From assembly GCA_965262845.1 (NCBI GenBank), contig CBDHFX010000001.1:434001-498000 (forward strand): a stretch of DNA of 64,000 nucleotides, written 5' to 3'. Within the stretch, counting starts at the first letter, position 1. Every line of letters starts with the position of its first letter. The translations under genes and the position numbers were made by a program. Of the stretch, positions 44,301 to 52,492 are shown piece by piece. Below the pieces are notes generated by a model, which was given only the letters and a program-made list of their open reading frames with translations, was not told the origin of the DNA and made no database searches. Source of the stretch: ECT2AJA-044 sp965262845. Lineage in GTDB: Bacteria; Bacteroidota; Bacteroidia; Flavobacteriales; ECT2AJA-044.

Positions 44301-44372
44301 AAAGCTCAGCTGGTACAAGCATACCAGCGCAAAGAGGATCGCAAAGAAGCGGATGGCTCCTTTGTTTTGCAT
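41304..44372 (-). CDS. secDF: Fused protein translocase subunit SecDF
   Basis: 1022 residues joining SecD (about 1-680) and SecF (about 690-1022) in one chain, the usual form in Bacteroidota. It uses proton flow to pull preproteins through SecYEG. Seen are LNLGLDLKGGMNVILEVSV, IDKFGVAQPNIQRLEGTGR, GMAVDANVLIYERIREEM (SecD TM4), and for SecF GVDFSGGRTYQVRF and SLNDTVVVFDRIREYL. An acidic low-complexity insert (about 270-325) sits in the first periplasmic domain. Confidence 0.97.
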   Translation of the reverse strand: MQNKGAIRFFAILFALVCLYQLSFTWVVRSVEKDAEEYANGDPALYQTYLDSMRPQPVFDLLVREYTYSEAKSRELNLGLDLKGGMNVILEVSVNDILRSLSNNSKNPVFNQAIDAANERQRNSRDDYITLFQQEFQSIRSEQNSDIRLADPSIFGNRDLKDKVNFNSPDEEVIRVLRSEAEGAIERAFTVLRARIDKFGVAQPNIQRLEGTGRILVELPGVKEPERVKRLLQSTAELGFWETHENTDMISFLDAANERLRDLVERPASDQATDETEATETEDEGLSLEAFGIDDTLASTEEDDTDSLGLAAGSETTEADSIAALESAFNPLFDILLPNYDFETNQVGTGPVIGFVAIKDTARVMDYLNRKQVRELLPAQMRYAKFLWEAKTENNSDESFMRLIAIAGSRENEAYLQGDAIADAQQSYDELGRPSVTMRMNNQGANIWARMTSDNVGRSVAVVLDNYVYSYPNVNEEIKNGVTEISGSFTVKEAKDLANILKAGKLPAPARIIQADVVGPSLGKEAVHAGLVSFLIALGVVLIYMIFYYNMAGLVSNLALIANMFFIFGVLASLQAVLTLPGIAGIVLTIGMAVDANVLIYERIREEMTAGKGLRLAINDGYKNAFSSIIDANVTTLLTGIILFVFGTGPIRGFASTLIIGILTSLFSAIFLTRLIYERLLSQKRDIKFATRLTKGAFKGLTIPFLGKRRLYYMISGAIIVIGLISLFTRGLNQGVDFSGGRTYQVRFDEPVNTADIAGSLSQTFVVEDGPVVRPEVKTFGGSNQVRITTKYRIDDKGVEVDADIEDKLWAGVRPYFRNEITREAFFSDSDSKKFGLMSSSQVGPTIADDIRTSAVWSLLFSLVVIFLYILIRFRRWQFSLGAVVAVFHDVLIVLSLFSLLYGFMSFSLEINQAFIAALLTVIGYSLNDTVVVFDRIREYLNLHPKRAFKDNVNQALNSTLSRTVNTSLTTLFVLLVIFFFGGEIIRGFMFALVVGVIVGTYSSLCIATPVMVDTIAKKMKA

Positions 44373-44417
44373 TTGAGTCAGATATTGTTAGCCTGAATTA
44401 ATCCGGACGAACGGGTG

Positions 44418-44425
44418 CAAATATA
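44418..44425 (-). promoter_or_regulatory. secDF promoter -7 box TATATTTG
   Basis: TATATTTG on the minus strand, about 45 bp before the secDF ATG. Confidence 0.45.
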
Positions 44426-44474
44426 GAGGAACGGCAGCAGATGAACAAGCAACCCCAAACCACCGGTAAATATG

Positions 44475-44482
44475 TATATTTG
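44475..44482 (+). promoter_or_regulatory. Promoter -7 box TATATTTG for the FG-GAP protein
   Basis: 31 bp before the ATG at 44514, so the in-frame ATG at 44472 would not be transcribed. Confidence 0.45.
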
Positions 44483-44513
44483 TAAAGGACATAGTGGTCT
44501 ATCCGGGATCTTG

Positions 44514-46700
44514 ATGAAACGATTTCTGCTTCCTTTAACCTTGCTACAGCCCTTCCTTTCCAGTGGCCAGGCCGTTGCATTTCAGTACAGCGACACGGTA
44601 GCGGTGTACGATGGCAGCGATTCCCTGCGTATGGCCTGGGCGGGCGGGCTCAATTTTACGCAATGGTCGCACGTGCAGCTCAATTTCGATGGTCAAATGG
44701 ACCTTATCGTGTTCGATAAGTCGGGCCATCGCTTCCTCCCCTTCGAAGCCTATAACGATAACGGAACGGCGCGTTATCGCTATGCTCCCAGGCACATCCC
44801 CGCCTTTCCGGTGATCCGCAACTGGGTGCTGTTTCGCGACTACGACAACGATGGCAAAACCGATATCTGGGCGCACACGAACGCGGGCATTGCCGTGTAT
44901 CGAAATGAAAGCACCCTGGCGGGTGGATTAAAATTCACGTACGTTCTGAACACTCCGCAGCTGTTTACCGATTACGGAGCGGGTATCCCCGTGAATTTGT
45001 ACGTGCCCTCAACCGACATCCCGGGAATTGACGACATGGACGGGGATGGAGATATTGACGTGGTCACTTTTTCCATTTTAGGCACCTCGGTGGAGTATCA
45101 CAAATGCATGTCGCGGGAGCTATACGGCCATAGCGACTCGCTGGTGTACGAGTTGGGCGACTACTGCTGGGGAAAGTTCAAGGAATCATTCCTCGACAAC
45201 AGCGTATATCTGGATACCTGCCAGAGTAATTTCGCGCCGTTAGGCGCTGCCAGCCGCTATCGCCATGCGGGTAGTACCATCGCACTGCGCGACCTCAATG
45301 GAAACGGGAATATGGACTGCGTGCTGGGCGATGTTTCCTTTAGCAACGGGAATATGCTCACGAATTCGGGCACGCCGGACGAAGCCTTCATGTCGAGCCA
45401 GGAGCCTGATTTCCCGGCGTACGATGTGCCCGTTGACATTGAGTTGTTCCCCGGCTTTTTCTGGGTGGACCTCGATCGCGACGGAGCCCGGGATATGGTG
45501 GTTTCGCCAAACGCAGCCTCCGGGGCAGAAAACAAAAACAGCATTTGGTATTACCACAACACCGGAACGGATCAGCTCCCTGTTTTCAGTTATCAGAAAG
45601 ACGACCTCTTCCAGGACGAAATGATCGAAGTCGGCGAAGGCGGATTCCCGCGACTGGCAGATCTCAACGGCGATGGATTGCTTGATTTGATCGTGGGCAA
45701 CCACGGGACTATGAACAACGGAACCATTTCCGACCCCCGGCTCGCCCTGTGGCTGAATACGGGAACGGCCTCACGGCCCGAATTTACCCTTCACAGCATG
45801 GATTTCGGCCATTTGTCCAATCTGTCTCTCCCGACCGGGCTCATTCCGGCCTTTGGCGATCTTGACGGTGATGGAGATCAGGATATGATCGTGGGTGACG
45901 GTAACGGCAACATCCATCAGTTCAATAATACTGCAGGCTCCGGCAACCTCGCTAATTTTGTGCTGGCCCATGCCTGTCTGGACAGCATTGACGTAGGCAA
46001 CACCGCAGCACCCGACCTGGCAGACCTTGATCGGGACGGTGACCTTGACCTCCTGATCGGCCATTCCGAAGGCAGGATCAGCTACTACAGGAACATCGGA
46101 TCGGTCACGAATTTCCAGTTCACACAGGACACTGATTTCCTGGGGGAGATCGATATGAGTACGCCTTGGTATCATCTCGGATACGCGTATCCGACTGCGG
46201 TGGATCGCAATGGGGTCTGGGAAATTTGGGTCGGTGGCGCACCCGGGAACGTATCGCGCTACGACCAGGTGGAGAACAACCTGCAGGGCATTTTTGCGGA
46301 GGCTGACACGGCACTCACGGGGCTTCATATGCCAGGACGCCCCTCTCCGGCAGTGGGTGATCTCAACAATGATGGATATCTGGATGTGGTTCTCGGGAAT
46401 TACTCCGGCGGGGTGCAGCTGTATATGGGCATTGATACGGCTGGCATCGGCATCTCCGAAGCTCCGGTATCCGGTACGTTCAGCCTCTATCCGAATCCGG
46501 CCACTGCAACACTTCAGGTTGCCGGATTGATCCAGGGTTTCCCGGCCAGTGTTCGCATTCACGATCTTCAGGGGCGGATCGTTCTGGAGGGTTCTGCAGC
46601 GGGCCCCCTGGATGTTAGCGCCCTCACGGGCGGATACTACCTGGTACAGGTGGTTCAGGGAAGCAAAAACGAGGTTCACCGGTTGGTGATCCGGAGATGA
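44514..46700 (+). CDS. T9SS cargo protein with FG-GAP/VCBS repeats
   Basis: 728 residues with a signal peptide (MKRFLLPLTLLQPFLSSGQA). At least eight Asp-rich calcium-binding type repeats are present (DYDNDGKTD, DMDGDGDID, DLNGNGNMD, DLDRDGARD, DLNGDGLLD, DLDGDGDQD, DLDRDGDLD, DLNNDGYLD), consistent with a seven- or eight-bladed propeller. The C-terminal T9SS type A domain starts at SLYPNPATATLQVAG. It is a secreted surface protein, perhaps adhesive, with no catalytic motif. The end overlaps the DCC gene by 4 bp. Confidence 0.9.
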   Translation: MKRFLLPLTLLQPFLSSGQAVAFQYSDTVAVYDGSDSLRMAWAGGLNFTQWSHVQLNFDGQMDLIVFDKSGHRFLPFEAYNDNGTARYRYAPRHIPAFPVIRNWVLFRDYDNDGKTDIWAHTNAGIAVYRNESTLAGGLKFTYVLNTPQLFTDYGAGIPVNLYVPSTDIPGIDDMDGDGDIDVVTFSILGTSVEYHKCMSRELYGHSDSLVYELGDYCWGKFKESFLDNSVYLDTCQSNFAPLGAASRYRHAGSTIALRDLNGNGNMDCVLGDVSFSNGNMLTNSGTPDEAFMSSQEPDFPAYDVPVDIELFPGFFWVDLDRDGARDMVVSPNAASGAENKNSIWYYHNTGTDQLPVFSYQKDDLFQDEMIEVGEGGFPRLADLNGDGLLDLIVGNHGTMNNGTISDPRLALWLNTGTASRPEFTLHSMDFGHLSNLSLPTGLIPAFGDLDGDGDQDMIVGDGNGNIHQFNNTAGSGNLANFVLAHACLDSIDVGNTAAPDLADLDRDGDLDLLIGHSEGRISYYRNIGSVTNFQFTQDTDFLGEIDMSTPWYHLGYAYPTAVDRNGVWEIWVGGAPGNVSRYDQVENNLQGIFAEADTALTGLHMPGRPSPAVGDLNNDGYLDVVLGNYSGGVQLYMGIDTAGIGISEAPVSGTFSLYPNPATATLQVAGLIQGFPASVRIHDLQGRIVLEGSAAGPLDVSALTGGYYLVQVVQGSKNEVHRLVIRR

Positions 46701-47095
46701 CCGAAGACGGAGCCATTTTATTTTTTGACGGATACTGTACTCTGTGCAGCGGTGTTGTACAGTTCATTCTGCCCCGTGACCACCAGGGTTATTTCAAGCT
46801 GGGGCCTCTACATGGCGAAACGGCAAAACAATGGCTCAGGGCACATCCCCTGCCTGACCAGCCTGATAGCCTTTTGCTGTGGGAAGATCAGCAATGGCAT
46901 GTGAAATCGGCCGCGGCTTTGCGTGTGACCCGTCATCTGCCTGGATGGCGATGGGCCTGGAGCCTGCGATTCATACCGCGCGGGATACGGGATCTTATCT
47001 ATGTACTTGTGGCCCGGTCACGTTATTCGATCTTTGGAAAGAATGATGCGTGTTACCTGCCGCGGCCCGAATGGGCCGATCGGTTTGTACCATAG
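46697..47095 (+). CDS. DCC family thiol-disulfide oxidoreductase-like protein (DUF393)
   Basis: 132 residues. ILFFDGYCTLCSGVVQFIL gives the DGxCxxC motif of the family, with LGPLHGETAKQWL and VLVARSRYSIFGKNDACYLP near the end. The family is thioredoxin-like and its role is undefined. The ATG overlaps the stop of the FG-GAP gene (ATGA). Confidence 0.88.
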   Translation: MTEDGAILFFDGYCTLCSGVVQFILPRDHQGYFKLGPLHGETAKQWLRAHPLPDQPDSLLLWEDQQWHVKSAAALRVTRHLPGWRWAWSLRFIPRGIRDLIYVLVARSRYSIFGKNDACYLPRPEWADRFVP

Positions 47096-47147
47096 GGGAA
47101 TCCTGTCCAGGGGCCGGGTATTGCACATCCTGCCGCAGGCAATATGG

Positions 47148-48080
47148 CTAGATATCCATATTGTCAAGGACTTTCATCACGTTGCGAACGTGTTCGGCCG
47201 ATTTATTCAACAATGCGCGTTCGCTGTCGTTGAGGTTGAGCTCAATGATGCGCTCGATACCGTTTTTACCGAGGATAACCGGAACGCCGAGATAAATGCC
47301 CTCCATGCCGTACTCGCCGTTTAACAGAGCGCATACCGGGAATACGCGGCGCTGGTTGCGTACGATGGCTTCTACCATTTGAGCGGCGGCGGCCCCCGGG
47401 GCATACCAGGCTGAGGTTCCGATCAATTTCACGATCTCGCTACCCCCCACCTTGCTGCGGTTGACGATAGCATTCAGTTTATCTTTTTCGATGAGCTCCG
47501 TTACCGGGATCCCTGCAACCGTGGTGTAGCGCGGCAGGGGAACCATGGTGTCGCCGTGTCCACCCATCAGCACCGCCTGGATGTCTTTCGGGGAGACGTT
47601 CAGCTCAAGGGCCAGGAAGCTGCGGTAGCGGGCAGTATCGAGGATCCCAGCCATTCCAAATACCCGGCTGCTATGGAATCCGGCCGTCAGGTAGGCCTGA
47701 TAGGTCATGACATCAAGCGGATTGGAAACGACAACTATCCTGGCGTTCGGTGAGTACCTGATCACGCTTTCAGTCACCAATTTCACAATACCGGCATTGG
47801 TCGCGATCAGGTCGTCGCGGCTCATTCCCGGCTTGCGTGGAAGTCCGGAGGTGATCACCACTACTTCGGAATCCCTGGTTTTTTCGTAATCGTTGGTTGA
47901 GCCTATCGTGCGCGAGTCGTACAGGTTGATCGGAGCGGTTTCCCATATGTCGAGGGCCTTTCCTTCGGCATAGCCTTCCTTGATGTCGACGAGCACGATC
48001 TCGTTCGCGATTTCCCGGTGGGCGAGCACGTCAGCACAGGTTGCTCCCACGTTTCCGGCCCCTATTACGGTAACTTTCAT
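47148..48080 (-). CDS. mdh: Malate dehydrogenase
   Basis: 310 residues, LDH-like MDH. The NAD-binding motif is VIGAGNVGATCADVL, with Asp 32 in VLVDIKEG for NAD preference. SGLPRKPGMSRDDLIATNA has the substrate-binding Arg of the mobile loop, VSNPLDVMTY follows, and the catalytic His lies in LMGGHGDTMVPLPRY. It converts malate and oxaloacetate in the TCA cycle. It is divergent from the SprB-repeat gene. Confidence 0.97.
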   Translation of the reverse strand: MKVTVIGAGNVGATCADVLAHREIANEIVLVDIKEGYAEGKALDIWETAPINLYDSRTIGSTNDYEKTRDSEVVVITSGLPRKPGMSRDDLIATNAGIVKLVTESVIRYSPNARIVVVSNPLDVMTYQAYLTAGFHSSRVFGMAGILDTARYRSFLALELNVSPKDIQAVLMGGHGDTMVPLPRYTTVAGIPVTELIEKDKLNAIVNRSKVGGSEIVKLIGTSAWYAPGAAAAQMVEAIVRNQRRVFPVCALLNGEYGMEGIYLGVPVILGKNGIERIIELNLNDSERALLNKSAEHVRNVMKVLDNMDI

Positions 48081-48116
48081 AGTGTTATGATTGATTCATT
48101 AAAAAAATCCGGGCTG

Positions 48117-48124
48117 CAAAGTTA
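48117..48124 (-). promoter_or_regulatory. mdh promoter -7 box TAACTTTG
   Basis: TAACTTTG on the minus strand, 36 bp before the mdh ATG. Confidence 0.45.
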
Positions 48125-48190
48125 TGAAACCTTTTTCAGGGACCTCATCAACGGGTTTAGGTTTTCCCCGTTCATTTTTAGTACTTTTTC

Positions 48191-48198
48191 TATCTTTG
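48191..48198 (+). promoter_or_regulatory. TATCTTTG box 8 bp before the SprB-repeat gene
   Basis: Perfect TAnnTTTG box. A start a few bases downstream would give a leader of only about 6 nt before the ATG at 48207. It rules out the in-frame codon at 48018. Confidence 0.45.
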
Positions 48199-48206
48199 CA
48201 GGCCGG

Positions 48207-50315
48207 ATGATGAGAAGAACGCTACCCGCACTGTTTGTTTTTCTTTCGCTTTTACCTGTCAGGGGACAGATCTTTGCCGGGCTGGACCAGGTGATATGCG
48301 AAAACGACTCTGTGACCCTTGGAGCCTCGGTGGCCTATGTGAGTGGTACAGCCCTGAGCATGACTGATGACGTTTACTCGGGTGTTATCGACATAGGTTT
48401 TGATTTCAGTTACTTTGGAGACACCTATAGCAAGGTCCTGTTTAGCTCAAACAACTACATCACGTTCGATACCACGAATGCCAATGGGTATTCCAATTGG
48501 ACGATTACAGGACCGGCGCCCACTCCCGGGAACACCCCTCAGAATGCGATCATGGGACCTTGGCAAGATATTAATCCAGGCGTTACCGGTCCCGGAGTGA
48601 ACGGGGTCCTGTATGGAACTTATGGCCCGCCCGGGCAGCAGGTATTCATAACGGCCTTCTGCGAGGTACCCATGTTTTCATGCACAAACCTGCTGTATAG
48701 CTCCCAGATCAAGTTGTTCGAATCGGATAACCACATCGAAATGCACATTCAGAGTAAGCCGCTCTGCACCACCTGGAATGGGGGGCAGGCCATCCAGGGC
48801 ATCACCAATTCGGATCTTTCCACCACGGTAATCATCCCTGGCCGGAATGCTCCGGGTACCTGGAATGCCAATCAGGACGGTTATGCCTTCTTCCCGGCAG
48901 GCAACACCTATATTGATTATCCGATCCCCTTTTCTCCCACTATCTTTAGTGCAGTGGCCCCGACCGTGGAATGGTACGATTCCACCGGAGTACTGGTCGG
49001 GGTGGGCGATACGATCCAGGTACTGCCTCCTCCCGGAGGCATGACTTATTACGCTTCCGTATTCATTTGCGGAGCCCAGCAGACCATCTCCGACACGGTG
49101 AATGTGCAAGTCCCAGACCTCGGCTCCTGGGATGTGAATTCGGTCATTTGTGCCGGTGACAGTACGGGAAGCATTATTTGGTCCGGCCCGGTTAGTACGC
49201 CGCCACTGACGTATGAATGGTCAACCGGTGATACGAGTAATTCTTTAACCGGCCTCGCGGCCGGAACCTACTACGTTACGGTCACCGATGAGGTATTGGA
49301 CTGCTCGAGAACGGATACCCTGGAGGTACCTGAAGCGGACAGCCTGCTGCTCAGTTCGGTCATTGAGCCCGACAAGTGTAACAACAGCCTGGGCCGTGTG
49401 ATCCCGAACATCACGGGAGGGATCCAGCCGTACCAATTCCTCTGGAGCAATGGCGCCACCTCTGATACCTTGTCCAATGTTCCGGCCGGAACCTACACCC
49501 TGTCCTATACCGATAGCCTGGGCTGTACCCAGGAAGGCATCTTCACGGTGACCAACGATGATTTTACCATACTGGTTGATTCCCTCCTGGTTCTCCCGGA
49601 AGCCTGTAATCAGGCCGATGGATATATCGCAGTCTCAGCCTCAGGTGGAACCCCGCCCTATTCCTATCAGTGGAGTAATGGACTCTCAGGAGCCACACAG
49701 GATTCCCTGGTCACCGGAACCTATACCGTAACCGTAACGGATGTTAACAATTGCCAGTCCGTAGTACAGTTCTACATCCCTTCCCACCTTTCTCCGATCC
49801 CGGGATTTGCAGGGCCGGATTCGGTCAGGATATTGGATTACGCGACCTTTTTTGACACTACCCAGGCCATCGCGGGTTGGTTATGGCAATTCGGTGACGG
49901 GAACTCGGGGATCGACAGTGTTGTGACGCACATGTATCGTCAGGAAGGTGAATACCTCGTGCAGCTTACTGTAACCGATTCCTTTGGTTGCTCAGCGACC
50001 TCCAGCAAAACCGTGTTCGTTTTGGATGAATTCTACTGCTACGTGCCCAACGCCTTCACTCCGAATCAGGATGGTGTCAATGAGATCTTCCTACCAGTCA
50101 TTATCGGGGGAGCGGATCCGAACACATACACTTTTCAGATCTTTAGTCGGAACGGCCAAATGGTCTTTGAATCGGATGACCTTATGGCCGGATGGGATGG
50201 CCTGGTGCATGACGAGCAAGGCGCCCAGACAAACGTCTACACCTGGCGTCTGTACTTCCGCACCTTCAGTGGCCGGGAGGTGATCAAATATGGCACCGTT
50301 GCCCTGATACGATAA
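48207..50315 (+). CDS. Gliding/T9SS surface protein with SprB repeats, PKD and type B C-terminal domain
   Basis: 702 residues with a signal peptide (MMRRTLPALFVFLSLLPVRG). An N-terminal beta region (about 25-290) is followed by SprB-type repeats with PLTYEWSTGDTSNSLTGLAA and TYYVTVTD, PYQFLWSNGATSDTLSNVPA, and PYSYQWSNGLSGATQDSLVT. A PKD domain (WLWQFGDGNSG) comes next. The gliding-motility-associated C-terminal domain (CHU_C, type B) starts at YVPNAFTPNQDGVNEIF. It is a likely cell-surface adhesin exported by T9SS. Confidence 0.92.
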   Translation: MMRRTLPALFVFLSLLPVRGQIFAGLDQVICENDSVTLGASVAYVSGTALSMTDDVYSGVIDIGFDFSYFGDTYSKVLFSSNNYITFDTTNANGYSNWTITGPAPTPGNTPQNAIMGPWQDINPGVTGPGVNGVLYGTYGPPGQQVFITAFCEVPMFSCTNLLYSSQIKLFESDNHIEMHIQSKPLCTTWNGGQAIQGITNSDLSTTVIIPGRNAPGTWNANQDGYAFFPAGNTYIDYPIPFSPTIFSAVAPTVEWYDSTGVLVGVGDTIQVLPPPGGMTYYASVFICGAQQTISDTVNVQVPDLGSWDVNSVICAGDSTGSIIWSGPVSTPPLTYEWSTGDTSNSLTGLAAGTYYVTVTDEVLDCSRTDTLEVPEADSLLLSSVIEPDKCNNSLGRVIPNITGGIQPYQFLWSNGATSDTLSNVPAGTYTLSYTDSLGCTQEGIFTVTNDDFTILVDSLLVLPEACNQADGYIAVSASGGTPPYSYQWSNGLSGATQDSLVTGTYTVTVTDVNNCQSVVQFYIPSHLSPIPGFAGPDSVRILDYATFFDTTQAIAGWLWQFGDGNSGIDSVVTHMYRQEGEYLVQLTVTDSFGCSATSSKTVFVLDEFYCYVPNAFTPNQDGVNEIFLPVIIGGADPNTYTFQIFSRNGQMVFESDDLMAGWDGLVHDEQGAQTNVYTWRLYFRTFSGREVIKYGTVALIR

Positions 50316-50364
50316 ACAAGAAAGGTTTGCCAGGCGAAAGCCGGAGTCTTTTTTAAGCGATCAT

Positions 50365-52314
50365 TTAGACGTCAATGTTGGCGTACTTGGCATTCCTTTC
50401 AATGAACTCACGACGTGGTGGTACATCATCGCCCATCAACATGGCGAATACGCGATCGGCTTCTGCGGCACTGTCGATCGATACCTGACGCAGGGTTCGC
50501 TGATCGGGCCGCATGGTGGTTTCCCACAGCTGTCCGGCGTTCATCTCTCCGAGACCTTTGTAGCGCTGAATGCTCACACCTTTTTTCTGGTCGCCGCCCA
50601 TTTCGATCATTAACTGATCGCGCTGACCATCACTCCAGGCGTACTGCTCCCTGTTCCCTTTTCTAACGAGGTAGAGCGGCGGCGTGGCAATGTAGATATA
50701 ACCGGCTTCCACGAGCTCTTTCATATACCGGAAGAAGAAAGTGAGGATCAGGGTTGCGATGTGAGATCCATCAACGTCTGCATCACACATGATGATGATC
50801 TTGTGGTAGCGCAGTTTTTCGATGTTCAGGGCCCGTTCATCTTCTTCGGTTCCGATCGTGACCCCGAGGGCTGTGAAGATGTTTTTGATCTCTTCATTCT
50901 CGAACACACGGTGGTGCATGGCTTTCTCCACGTTGAGGATCTTACCGCGGAGCGGCAGGATGGCCTGGAACCGTCGGTCGCGCCCTTGCTTCGCTGTACC
51001 TCCCGCAGAATCTCCCTCCACGAGAAAGATCTCGCAGACTTTTGGATCCTTGTCGGAGCAGTCCGACAGCTTACCCGGCAATCCGGTTCCGGAAAGCACG
51101 TTCTTCCGCTGCACCATTTCGCGTGCCTTACGTGCAGCATAACGCGCCCGGGCGGCGAGGATCACCTTCTGAATGATCACCCTGGCCGACTTCGGATTTT
51201 CTTCGAGGTAGTTGGTAAGCATTTCACCGACCAGCTGATCCACCGCACCACTGACTTCGGAGTTACCGAGCTTGGTCTTGGTTTGCCCTTCGAATTGCGG
51301 CTCCATCACTTTTACTGAAACCACCGCGGTCAATCCTTCGCGGAAATCGTCTCCGCTCACTTCTACTTTTTCCTTTTCCAGGATCCCGCTTTCCTCGGCG
51401 TATTTTTTGAGTGTACGGGTGAGGGCACGACGGAATCCGGTCAGGTGCGTTCCACCCTCATGGGTGTTGATGTTGTTGACGTAGGAGTGGATATTCTCGT
51501 TGAACGTAGTGTTGTAATGCATGGCCACTTCAACCGGAATATTGTTCCGCTCACCTTCCATGTACATGACGTCTTCCAGTAACCTTTCGCGGTTTTCATC
51601 AAGGAATTCGACGAACTCTCTGAGCCCACCCTCGCTATAGAACGAATCACGTACCATGCTGCCATCCTCTTCGGTCCGGCGCTCATCCGTGATATTCAGG
51701 GTTATTCCCTTGTTAAGAAAGGCCAGCTCGCGCATTCGGGCTGACAGGATATCGTATCGAAAAATGATTTCGGTAAAGATTTCCTCATCTGGCCTGAAAT
51801 GCACGATCGTTCCACGGTAATCGGTTGTGCCGGTTTCCGTCACCGGCTCCTGAGGCACCCCGCGTTGATAATGCTGTTCGTACACTTTCCCGTTTTTGCA
51901 TACCGTGGCGTGCAAATCGGCCGACAGGGCATTCACGCAACTGACCCCTACCCCATGCAAGCCACCGGACACCTTATAGCTGTCCTTGTCAAACTTACCT
52001 CCGGCATGAAGAACCGTCATCACTACCTCCAAAGCTGAGCGCTCCTCTTTCGGGTGCATATCTACCGGAATGCCCCGACCGTTATCCTTCACGGTAATGG
52101 AATTATCTTCGTGAATGGTCACATTAATGGTATCGCAATATCCTGCCAGGGCTTCGTCAATTGAGTTGTCGACGACTTCGTAAACCAGGTGGTGCAGTCC
52201 TTTCTGCCCCACATCTCCTATGTACATGGCGGGCCGCTTGCGTACGGCCTCTAATCCTTCAAGGACCTGAATACTCCCGGCCTCGTATTCCTTCAGTTTT
52301 ATTTCCTCACTCAT
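50365..52314 (-). CDS. gyrB: DNA gyrase subunit B
   Basis: 649 residues. GHKL ATPase domain (KRPAMYIGDVGQKGLHHLVY, GRGIPVDMHPKE, and the GGLHGVGVSCVNALS lid), transducer, TOPRIM (EIFLVEGDSAGG with the catalytic Glu, then DADVDGSHI), and the C-terminal gyrase B region ending near LMGDDVPPRREFIERNA. The length and the QRYKGLGEMNAGQLWETTM motif favour GyrB over ParE. Confidence 0.97.
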   Translation of the reverse strand: MSEEIKLKEYEAGSIQVLEGLEAVRKRPAMYIGDVGQKGLHHLVYEVVDNSIDEALAGYCDTINVTIHEDNSITVKDNGRGIPVDMHPKEERSALEVVMTVLHAGGKFDKDSYKVSGGLHGVGVSCVNALSADLHATVCKNGKVYEQHYQRGVPQEPVTETGTTDYRGTIVHFRPDEEIFTEIIFRYDILSARMRELAFLNKGITLNITDERRTEEDGSMVRDSFYSEGGLREFVEFLDENRERLLEDVMYMEGERNNIPVEVAMHYNTTFNENIHSYVNNINTHEGGTHLTGFRRALTRTLKKYAEESGILEKEKVEVSGDDFREGLTAVVSVKVMEPQFEGQTKTKLGNSEVSGAVDQLVGEMLTNYLEENPKSARVIIQKVILAARARYAARKAREMVQRKNVLSGTGLPGKLSDCSDKDPKVCEIFLVEGDSAGGTAKQGRDRRFQAILPLRGKILNVEKAMHHRVFENEEIKNIFTALGVTIGTEEDERALNIEKLRYHKIIIMCDADVDGSHIATLILTFFFRYMKELVEAGYIYIATPPLYLVRKGNREQYAWSDGQRDQLMIEMGGDQKKGVSIQRYKGLGEMNAGQLWETTMRPDQRTLRQVSIDSAAEADRVFAMLMGDDVPPRREFIERNAKYANIDV

Positions 52315-52357
52315 AGAAAGAGCTACAGCGTTTTGTTGGGTCTTGATCTGATCTTAA

Positions 52358-52365
52358 CAAAGATA
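52358..52365 (-). promoter_or_regulatory. gyrB promoter -7 box TATCTTTG
   Basis: TATCTTTG on the minus strand, 43 bp before the gyrB ATG. Confidence 0.5.
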
Positions 52366-52492
52366 GGGAAATTGCCTCACAAAACCGTGCAGGAACCTGC
52401 GTGAATACTGGTATTTTCAACATTCCAGCACAGTTATCAACAGCATGTGGGTTTCCGAGTCCCGCAGGTCGGTCTTCAACGCCTTAAAGAGG